A DNA stretch of 57,638 nt from NCBI RefSeq assembly GCF_004614165.1, contig NZ_SPVG01000117.1, forward strand, positions 1 to 57,638, given 5' to 3'. The translations under genes were made by a program, and so were the position numbers. Shown one piece after another: positions 51,826 to 57,638 of this stretch; position 1 is the stretch's first letter, and every line of letters starts with the position of its first letter. Below the pieces are notes generated by a model. The model had not been told where the DNA came from and did no database searches. It saw nothing but the letters and a program-made list of their open reading frames with translations. The DNA is from Duganella callida. GTDB lineage: Bacteria; Pseudomonadota; Gammaproteobacteria; Burkholderiales; Burkholderiaceae_D.

Positions 51826-52820
51826 GTACCGTAGTGAACACCAGCGGCCTGCCGGCGCGTCCGATCACCTCGTCGCCATACTTTACTCCGCTGATCACCG
51901 TGCTGCTGCTGGCGATGCTGCTGGGCGCGGGCGGCGCGGCCTATCCCGGTTTCCTGTCGCTGCAGGTGATGTTCAACCTGTTGATCGACAACGCCTTCCT
52001 GCTGGTGATCGCGGTCGGCATGAGTTTCGTGATCCTGTCCGGCGGCATCGACCTGTCGGTCGGTTCGGTGCTGGCGCTGACCACCATGATCTGCGCCTAC
52101 ATGCTGCAGACCTGGCATCTGCCCCCGCTGCTGGTGATCGGCATCGCGCTGGCAGTGGGCGCGCTGTTCGGCGCCGCCATGGGCGCGATGATCCACTACT
52201 TCAAGCTGCAGCCCTTCATCGTCACGCTGGCCGGCATGTTCCTGGCGCGCGGCCTGTGCTACCTGATCAGCATCAACTCGATCACCATCGAAGATCCGTT
52301 CTTCGTCGCCCTGTCGCAGACGCAGCTGCCGATCGGCGATTGCTTCATCTCGCCCGGCGCGCTGATCGCGCTGGTCACGCTGGTCATCGCCATTTACGTG
52401 GCGCACTGCACGCCCTTCGGCCGCGCCATCTACGCCATCGGCGGCAACGAGCAGTCGGCGCTGATGATGGGCCTGCGGGTGGCGCGCACCAAGGTGCTGA
52501 TCTACGCCTTCAGCGGCTTCTGCGCCGCGCTGGCCGGCGTGCTGTTCTCGTTTTACATGCTGTCCGGTTACGGCCTGCACGCGCAGGGCACCGAGCTCGA
52601 TGCGATCGCCGCGGTGGTCATCGGCGGCACGCTGCTGAGCGGCGGCTACGGCTACGTCGCGGGCGCGCTGACCGGCGTGCTGGTGCTGGGCGCGATCCAG
52701 ACGCTGATCGCCTTCGACGGCACCCTGAGCTCCTGGTGGACCAAGATCGTCATCGGCGCGCTGCTGTTCATCTTCTGCGTGGTCCAGCGCGTGATGACCA
52801 TGCGCGGTAATAAAAAATAA
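51822..52820 (+). CDS. yjfF: Furanose ABC transporter permease (YjfF type)
   Basis: A 332-residue second permease. Typical sequence is GMSFVILSGGIDLSVGSVLA, FKLQPFIVTLAGMFLARGLC, YAIGGNEQSALMMGLRVART and TELDAIAAVVIGGTLLSGGY. ATG 51822 overlaps the ytfT TGA (ATGA); longer frames upstream lie inside ytfT. It completes the ytfQRT-yjfF set in the same order as in E. coli. Confidence 0.92.
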   Translation: MSTVVNTSGLPARPITSSPYFTPLITVLLLAMLLGAGGAAYPGFLSLQVMFNLLIDNAFLLVIAVGMSFVILSGGIDLSVGSVLALTTMICAYMLQTWHLPPLLVIGIALAVGALFGAAMGAMIHYFKLQPFIVTLAGMFLARGLCYLISINSITIEDPFFVALSQTQLPIGDCFISPGALIALVTLVIAIYVAHCTPFGRAIYAIGGNEQSALMMGLRVARTKVLIYAFSGFCAALAGVLFSFYMLSGYGLHAQGTELDAIAAVVIGGTLLSGGYGYVAGALTGVLVLGAIQTLIAFDGTLSSWWTKIVIGALLFIFCVVQRVMTMRGNKK

Positions 52821-52843
52821 ATCGATAAACACTGGAGAGTATC

Positions 52844-53800
52844 TTGAAAACGCGTCTGATCGCCGCCGCGGCCGGCCTGCTGGCTTGCGCCGCGCAAGCG
52901 GCCAACCCGCTGTTCCCCAACAGGTTCACGGCCGACCCGGCGGCCTTCGTCGACAACGGCACGGTCTACCTGTACGTCGGCCACGACCAGGCCACGCCGC
53001 AGGACAAGGATTACGTGATGAAGGAATGGCGGTTGTACAGCAGCTGCGACATGCAGCACTGGACCGACCGCGGCGTGCCGATCGCGCCGTCCGCCTTCAA
53101 GTGGGCCAAGGGCAAGGTGGACGCCTGGGCCGCCGACATCGCCAAGCGTGACGGCAAATACTACTTCTACGCCACCGTCGATCACGCCAGCATTCCCGGC
53201 CGCGCCATCGGCGTGGCGGTGGCGGACAAGCCGGAAGGCCCGTTCGTCGACGCGCGCGGCTCGGCGCTGATCACCAACGACATGACGCTGGAGAGCAATA
53301 TCGCCTGGGACGACATCGATCCCGCCGTCTTCCAGGACGACGACGGCCAGGCCTATCTCTACTGGGGCAACTCGGTGCTGAAATGGGCCAGGCTGAAACC
53401 CGACATGACCGAACTGGATGGCCCCATCCACACGGTGGGCGTCGAGCGCTACACCGAGGCGCCCTACCTGCACAAGCATAACGGCACCTATTACCTGTCC
53501 TACTCGCGCGAATTCCCCGAGGAGACCGCGTACATGACCGGTCCCAGCGCCACCGGCCCGTGGAAGTACCAGGGCGTGATCATGGCGAAGAACGCCAAGG
53601 TGAAGACCATCCACCAGGCCATCATCGCCTTCAACGGCAAGAACTACATCTTTTACCACAACGCCAGGTTGCCCGGCGGCGGCGAGTACCGGCGCTCGGT
53701 GGCGGTGGAGGAGTTCGCGTACAACGCCGACGGCACCATCCCGTTCATCCAGCAGACCAGGGAAGGGCCGGCGGCCAACCCTGGCGCGGCATGCAAGTGA
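52844..53800 (+). CDS. Secreted GH43 enzyme
   Basis: A 318-residue exported propeller enzyme with a signal peptide (residues 1-20). Catalytic residues are D31 (TADPAAFV), D159 (DDIDPAVFQ) and E205 (YTEAPYLHKH), with WAADIAKRDGKYYFYATVDH between. The arrangement resembles GH43 arabinofuranosidases, xylosidases and exo-galactanases. Exact activity is open. The start is TTG with GGAGAG five bases upstream and no better ATG nearby. It follows yjfF by 23 bases and closes the transporter operon, so its product may feed the furanose transporter directly. Confidence 0.87.
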   Translation: MKTRLIAAAAGLLACAAQAANPLFPNRFTADPAAFVDNGTVYLYVGHDQATPQDKDYVMKEWRLYSSCDMQHWTDRGVPIAPSAFKWAKGKVDAWAADIAKRDGKYYFYATVDHASIPGRAIGVAVADKPEGPFVDARGSALITNDMTLESNIAWDDIDPAVFQDDDGQAYLYWGNSVLKWARLKPDMTELDGPIHTVGVERYTEAPYLHKHNGTYYLSYSREFPEETAYMTGPSATGPWKYQGVIMAKNAKVKTIHQAIIAFNGKNYIFYHNARLPGGGEYRRSVAVEEFAYNADGTIPFIQQTREGPAANPGAACK

Positions 53801-53830
53801 TATCCGATTTTCCGGTAATGTGCAATTATT

Positions 53831-53848
53831 AATATCGAACGTGATATC
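53831..53848. promoter_or_regulatory. ATATC/GATAT inverted repeat before the LysR gene
   Basis: AATATC at 53831-53836 and GATATC at 53843-53848 form an inverted repeat (ATATC/GATAT) with a six-base spacer, nine bases before the LysR ATG. It shares its half-sites with the repeat before ytfQ, so it may be an autoregulatory site. The match is short. Confidence 0.35.
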
Positions 53849-53856
53849 ATTCGACC

Positions 53857-54795
53857 ATGGACACTAATCCCAATTGGTTCCTGCGCGCGCGCCTGAAAAC
53901 GCGCCAGCTGCTGCTGCTGATCGCGCTGGACGAGCAACGCAACATCCACCGCGCCTCCGAGGAACTGCACATGACGCAGCCGGCCGCGTCCAAGCAGCTC
54001 AAGGACCTGGAGGAGATGCTGGGCGTGCAGCTGTTCGAGCGGCTGCCGCGCGGCATGGAGCCGACCATCTACGGCGAGACCATGATACGGCACGCGCGCA
54101 TGGCGCTGACCAGCCTGTCGCTGGCGCACGAGGACATCGTCGCCATCAAGGCCGGGCTGACCGGACAGGTCGACATCGGCACCATCATGACGCCGGGGAT
54201 CGCGCTGCTGCCGCAGGCGATCACGCGTACCAAGCAGCAGGCGCCCAAGCTGCGCATCGGCGTCGAGATGGAGCAGTCCAACGTGCTGCTGGAGCAGCTG
54301 CAGCGCGGCCGCCTGGATTTCATGATCGGCCGCATCCCCGAGCGCGAAAGCGCCGCGGGGCTGAGCTACGAGGAACTAGGCGACGAGCCGGCGTGCGCGG
54401 TGGTGCGGCCCGGCCATCCACTGCTGCAGGCCAGGAATCTGCAGCTGCGTGACATCGCCAGCCAGCCGTGGATCCTGCCGCCCCAGGGCAGCATCCTGCG
54501 CGCGCGCTGCGAGCTGATGTTCCGCCGCGCCGGCCTGGAGGTGCCGGTCAACGTGGTCGACACCACCGCGGTGCTGCTGATCAAGCCGCTGCTGCAACAG
54601 ACCGACGCGCTGAACGTCATGCCGATCGCGGTGGCGCAATACTACCAATCGCAGGGGGTACTGAACATCCTGCCGATCGAACTGCCGTGTCGCATGGACG
54701 CCTACGGCATCATCACCGTGGACGGCCACATCCTGTCGCCCGGCGCCAGCCTGCTGCTGCAGGCGGTGCGCGAAGTGGCGCGCGCGATGCGCTAG
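53857..54795 (+). CDS. LysR-family regulator, probable regulator of the arabinose locus
   Basis: A 312-residue LysR protein. The N-terminal helix-turn-helix is RQLLLLIALDEQRNIHRASE followed by ELHMTQPAASKQLKDLEEML. The effector domain has QVDIGTIMTPGIALLPQAIT and LDFMIGRIPERESAAGLSYE. It resembles GbpR-type regulators of sugar-binding-protein genes. It lies directly after the locus in the same direction and is the only regulator inside it, so control of the arabinose genes is likely but not proven. Its stop overlaps the convergent copper-protein stop in CTAG. Confidence 0.9.
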   Translation: MDTNPNWFLRARLKTRQLLLLIALDEQRNIHRASEELHMTQPAASKQLKDLEEMLGVQLFERLPRGMEPTIYGETMIRHARMALTSLSLAHEDIVAIKAGLTGQVDIGTIMTPGIALLPQAITRTKQQAPKLRIGVEMEQSNVLLEQLQRGRLDFMIGRIPERESAAGLSYEELGDEPACAVVRPGHPLLQARNLQLRDIASQPWILPPQGSILRARCELMFRRAGLEVPVNVVDTTAVLLIKPLLQQTDALNVMPIAVAQYYQSQGVLNILPIELPCRMDAYGIITVDGHILSPGASLLLQAVREVARAMR

Positions 54796-55121
54796 GCCGC
54801 CATCCTGCGGCAGCTGTGCTCGCACGCCTCGCAGGCGCGCGCGCATTCCTCCATGCCGTCCAGCTCGGCGCAGCTGACGGCGCAATCGTGGCAGATGTCG
54901 GCGCACAGCGCGCACAGGCGCGGCGCGTACGGCGAGCCGCTCAGCTGCAGATTGGCCGACAGTTCGCAGATGGCGGCGCAATCCATCATCAGCCGGAAAT
55001 GGTCGGGTTCGACGTGGCGGCCGCCCACGCGCAGGCAGTGGGTGAGGGCGGTTTGCAGACAGGCCTGGTGGCAGTTGGTGCAGGCGTCGATACAGTCCTG
55101 CATGTCGGGTAAGGCATCCAT
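54792..55121 (-). CDS. Four-helix-bundle Cys-rich copper-binding protein
   Basis: A 109-residue cytoplasmic protein with Cys at regular helix positions: MQDCIDACTNCHQACLQTAL, MMDCAAICELSANL, RLCALCADICHDCAVSCAEL and CARACEACEHSCRRM. The CxxxC pattern lining a four-helix bundle matches copper-storage-type (Csp) proteins, which bind many Cu(I) ions in the core. No signal peptide is seen, so it would be a cytosolic form. Its last bases overlap the LysR gene end. Confidence 0.88.
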   Translation of the reverse strand: MDALPDMQDCIDACTNCHQACLQTALTHCLRVGGRHVEPDHFRLMMDCAAICELSANLQLSGSPYAPRLCALCADICHDCAVSCAELDGMEECARACEACEHSCRRMAA

Positions 55122-55182
55122 GGCGGCCTCCTTTCAGAAAACCCCATGCTAGGCCGGCGCCGGCGCCGGGACTGTGCGTTGA

Positions 55183-55575
55183 CTATCTTTGCGGGCCGGC
55201 GCCCAAGGCCGCGAACGCTTCCAGCAGGATTTTGGCGCGGAACGGCTTGAGGATCACGCGGCTGACCTTGCGCTCGCGCAGCGCGTGCATCAGCTCCGTG
55301 GTCGCCTGCTCGACCATGACGGCGATCGGCATGGCGGCGTCGCTGGCCGACTGGCCGGCGCGCACCCGGTCCAGCAGGGCCAGGTCGACGCCGTCGGCGC
55401 AGTCGATCGAGATGACCGCGCCGTCGAAGCCGCGTTCGCGCAGCAGGCGCTCGGCCGCCTGCACGCTGGCCGCCTCGTGCACCGTGCCCAGGCCCAGCGA
55501 GCGCGCCGTCATCGACACGGTCTTGCGCAGCAGCGGTTGTGGTTCGACCAGCAGCATGTGCAACGACTCAGGCAT
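55183..55575 (-). CDS. Stand-alone atypical receiver-domain protein
   Basis: A 130-residue receiver-like domain with no output domain. It begins MLLVEPQPLLRKTV, where the usual acidic pair is reduced to a single Glu followed by Pro. GAVISIDCADGVDL offers a candidate phospho-Asp, and the conserved Lys is kept in VILKPFRAKILLEAF. The Thr/Ser switch position is replaced by Val-Glu (AVMVEQAT). Phosphorylation may therefore be weak or absent. It overlaps the GAF gene by eight bases and probably acts with it. Confidence 0.8.
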   Translation of the reverse strand: MPESLHMLLVEPQPLLRKTVSMTARSLGLGTVHEAASVQAAERLLRERGFDGAVISIDCADGVDLALLDRVRAGQSASDAAMPIAVMVEQATTELMHALRERKVSRVILKPFRAKILLEAFAALGAGPQR

Positions 55576-56071
55576 CCGCGCCCTCCGGCGGCGCCAGCAG
55601 CTCCTCCACCAGCAGGTCGCGCAGCGAAACCAGGATCGCCAGCTCGGTGGCGTCCAGCGTGCGCGGCTTGTAATCGATCAGGCACAGCGTGCCGATGACG
55701 AAGCCGGACGGCATGGCCAGCGGCGCGCCGGCATAGAACACGATGTAGGGCGGTTGCGTCACCAGCGGGTTGTCGGCGAAGCGCGCATCGGCGCGCGCGT
55801 CCTCGACCACGAAGATGTCCGGCTGGACGATCGCATGGCCGCAGAACGAGATGTCGCGCGCGGTCTCGCACACGTCCAGGCCGACGCGCGCCTTGAACCA
55901 CTGGCGGTTCTGGTCGACCAGCGAAATCAGCACGGTCGGCATCAGGAACTCGCGCGACGCGAACTGGACGATGCGGTCGAAACGCTGTTCCGGCGGCGTG
56001 TCCAGGATCAGCATCTCGCGCAAGATGGTCAGGCGCTCGCTGTCGTAGTCGGGAATCGGCGCTGCTAGCAT
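55568..56071 (-). CDS. Single GAF-domain protein
   Basis: A 167-residue cytoplasmic protein made of one GAF domain: LREMLILDTPPEQRFDRIVQ, LISLVDQNRQWFKARVGLDV, the loop ETARDISFCGHAIVQPDIFV and FYAGAPLAMPSGFVIGTLCL-IDYKPR. This exact layout is common in GAF sensors fused to histidine kinases or GGDEF domains, but here it stands alone. The C-terminal helix LAILVSLRDLLVEELL may dimerise. Its stop overlaps the start of the receiver gene. Confidence 0.85.
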   Translation of the reverse strand: MLAAPIPDYDSERLTILREMLILDTPPEQRFDRIVQFASREFLMPTVLISLVDQNRQWFKARVGLDVCETARDISFCGHAIVQPDIFVVEDARADARFADNPLVTQPPYIVFYAGAPLAMPSGFVIGTLCLIDYKPRTLDATELAILVSLRDLLVEELLAPPEGADA

Positions 56072-56224
56072 GGCGGGGACGGCGCGGCGGCCGCGGAGTC
56101 GTGTTGCTACGACTTTAACACCAACCCGCGGCCAGCGGCGCACTGCGCGGCGGGGGCGCCACAGAATGTTGACGCAGTCAGCGATCTGTCGCACAATCCG
56201 GCCATCTGAATGCCCGGAGCCGCC

Positions 56225-57169
56225 ATGCCCGTTGCCGCCATGCCCGAACGCGACCGCGTTGCCGCGGTCCGTTCGTTCAACCGTTTTTTCACGCGCCAGA
56301 TCGGCGTGCTGCGCGAAAGCCTGCTGCACAGCGACTTCACCCTGACCGAAATGCGCGTGCTGTACGAGCTGGCCAACCACGGCGACCAGCCGTCGGCGGC
56401 GCTGTGCCGCGACCTCGGGCTGGACCGCGGTTATCTGAGCCGCATCATCAGCAAATTCGAGCGGGCCGGCCTGGTCGGCAAGGTGCCGTCGGCCACCGAC
56501 GGCCGGGCCAAGCTGCTGCGGCTGACCGGGCACGGCCGCGCCGTGTACGAACCGCTGGACCGCCGCTCGCGCGAGGAGGTGGGCGAGCTGCTGGCGCGCC
56601 TGGACGAGCCGGACCAGCTGCGCATGCTGGCGGCGATGGACACCATCCGCACGCTGCTGGAACGGCAGGAAGGCATGAAGTACGCCCAGCCCTTCGTGCT
56701 GCGCGCGCACCGCGCCGGCGACATGGCCTGGATCGCGCGCCGCCACGGCGAGCTGTATCAGCGCCAGCAGGGCTGGGATCGCAGTTTCGAGGCGCTGGTG
56801 GCGCGCATCTGCGCCGACTTCGAACGCGATTTCGATCCGCGCCGCGAGCACTGCTGGATCGCCGAGATGAAGGGCCGGCGCGTCGGCTCGGTCGCGCTGG
56901 CGCGCAGCGGCGAGGAGGGCGTGGCCAAACTGCGCCTGCTGCTGGTGGAGCAGCAGGCGCGCGGTTACGGCCTCGGTTCGCGGCTGGTCGACGAGTGCCA
57001 CCGTTTCGCCCACGCCGCCGGTTACCGCAAGGTGCGGCTATGGACCACCGACCAGCAGCGCCAGGCGCGCCACATCTACCGCGGCAAGGGCTATGTGCTG
57101 GTGGCCGAGGAGCCGGTGCACGCCTTCGGCCAGGACATGGTCAACGAAACCTGGGAGCTGACGCTCTGA
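56225..57169 (+). CDS. MarR-GNAT fusion protein
   Basis: A 314-residue two-domain protein. The MarR winged-helix domain (about 10-140) shows LTEMRVLYELANHGDQPSAA, LCRDLGLDRGYLSRIISKFE and KVPSATDGRAKLLRLTGHGR. The GNAT domain (about 155-314) shows RRVGSVALARSGEEGVAKLR, LLLVEQQARGYGLGSRLVDE and IYRGKGYVLVAEEPVHAFGQ. This fusion is a known architecture that joins DNA binding and acetyltransfer, usually with unknown substrate. ATG 56225 is preferred because GGAG lies five bases upstream; 56210 and 56240 are alternatives. It is divergent from the GAF gene. Confidence 0.9.
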   Translation: MPVAAMPERDRVAAVRSFNRFFTRQIGVLRESLLHSDFTLTEMRVLYELANHGDQPSAALCRDLGLDRGYLSRIISKFERAGLVGKVPSATDGRAKLLRLTGHGRAVYEPLDRRSREEVGELLARLDEPDQLRMLAAMDTIRTLLERQEGMKYAQPFVLRAHRAGDMAWIARRHGELYQRQQGWDRSFEALVARICADFERDFDPRREHCWIAEMKGRRVGSVALARSGEEGVAKLRLLLVEQQARGYGLGSRLVDECHRFAHAAGYRKVRLWTTDQQRQARHIYRGKGYVLVAEEPVHAFGQDMVNETWELTL

Positions 57170-57246
57170 CGGCAGCTGGCCGATTGCCGCGCGGCGGGCT
57201 CTCTGGCACTATGCCATCCTGACAATGTCGACACCACGGGGATGGT

Positions 57247-57638
57247 ATGCAAAAGAACAACCGGCTGCTGGTTTGGTCCAAACGACTGCTGTTGATCGTA
57301 CTGGTTTTGCTGGTGCTGGCGGTTGCCGGCGCCTGGCTGTATTTGCGCGGCAGTCTGGCGCAGCTGGAGGGGACGCGCCGCGCCGCCGGACTGGAAACGT
57401 CCGCCAGTATCGCGCGCGACGCCCATGGCGTGCCGGTGATCAGCGGCGGCAGCCGCAACGACGTCGCCTACGCCACCGGCTTCGTGCACGCGCAGGAGCG
57501 CTTCTTCCAGATGGACCTGCTGCGCCGCGTGGCGGCCGGCGAGCTGGCCGAGATGTTCGGCGAGCGCGCGCTGCCGCTGGATAAGTCGCACCGGCTGCAC
57601 CGCCTGCGCGCCCGCGCCGAACTGGCGCTGAGCGCGCT
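57247..57638 (+). CDS. Penicillin-acylase-family protein, N-terminal part (cut by window edge)
   Basis: The frame opens at ATG 57247 and stays open to the right edge (130 codons). An N-terminal membrane anchor or uncleaved leader (LLLIVLVLLVLAVAGAWLYL) is followed by the alpha-subunit start of Ntn-type penicillin amidases: IARDAHGVPVISGGSRNDVA, then YATGFVHAQERFFQMDLLRR and GELAEMFGERALPLD. The self-cleavage Ser lies beyond the window. Family members hydrolyse penicillins, acyl-homoserine lactones or other amides. Confidence 0.88.
   Translation, partial: MQKNNRLLVWSKRLLLIVLVLLVLAVAGAWLYLRGSLAQLEGTRRAAGLETSASIARDAHGVPVISGGSRNDVAYATGFVHAQERFFQMDLLRRVAAGELAEMFGERALPLDKSHRLHRLRARAELALSA

Overview
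The window is GC-rich chromosomal DNA packed with genes in short, often overlapping operons. The gene mix (TonB receptor, GH43/GH51/GH127 enzymes, IlvD/FAH/ALDH/SDR pentose oxidation, YtfQRT-YjfF transporter, vgrG cargo module, XapX/DoxX/DUF1275 genes) looks like a betaproteobacterium of the Oxalobacteraceae, Massilia/Duganella-like. That placement is inference from gene content and composition, as no rRNA or other phylogenetic marker lies in the window.

Left part (1-12.4 kb): the N-terminus of a beta-propeller sensor protein; a coupled operon XapX / YtcJ-like amidohydrolase / DoxX / DUF1275; an orphan NarL-type response regulator; a secreted metallo-beta-lactamase-fold hydrolase divergent from a LysR regulator; a TPR protein with a Gly-rich tail; a D-amino-acid-dehydrogenase-like flavoprotein; a secreted DUF885 peptidase-like protein; and an FAD monooxygenase divergent from a class A beta-lactamase and GNAT gene.

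13.9-20.0 kb, minus strand: a four-gene operon in which every junction is a 4-base ATGA overlap. It encodes a Pls/PosA-type single-module NRPS (A-T plus membrane-embedded left-handed-helix domains), a 4'-phosphopantetheinyl transferase, a secreted polysaccharide deacetylase and a DUF1801/YdeI protein. This is the best candidate here for an undescribed biosynthetic system, possibly a homo-poly(amino acid). AMP nucleosidase (amn) diverges from it.

21.7-27.65 kb: a type VI secretion cargo module of vgrG, an alpha/beta-hydrolase lipase effector with a visible Ser-Asp-His set, a Tli4-like immunity protein and a small unknown membrane protein. Base composition falls sharply inside the 3' part of vgrG and stays low through the effector and immunity genes, which indicates cassette exchange. 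A hairpin covers the vgrG ribosome binding site.

27.96-54.8 kb: a large L-arabinan/L-arabinoside utilisation locus. It holds a TonB receptor, a GPH symporter, four GH43 enzymes, GH51, GH97 and GH127, a mutarotase, and a non-phosphorylative pentose oxidation route (SDR dehydrogenase, IlvD-type arabinonate dehydratase, FAH-family enzyme, NADP aldehyde dehydrogenase). It also holds a complete YtfQRT-YjfF-type furanose ABC transporter and a closing LysR regulator. The proposed flow is: outer-membrane uptake of arabinan fragments, periplasmic release of furanose and pyranose arabinose, ABC or symporter import, then oxidation to a central metabolite. No isomerase/kinase route and no sugar lactonase are present. 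Inverted repeats lie upstream of the TonB receptor, the transporter and the LysR gene.

Right end: a four-helix-bundle Cys-rich copper protein, an atypical receiver protein overlapping a GAF protein, a MarR-GNAT fusion, and the N-terminus of a penicillin-acylase-family enzyme. No tRNA, rRNA, CRISPR array or intact insertion sequence was seen.
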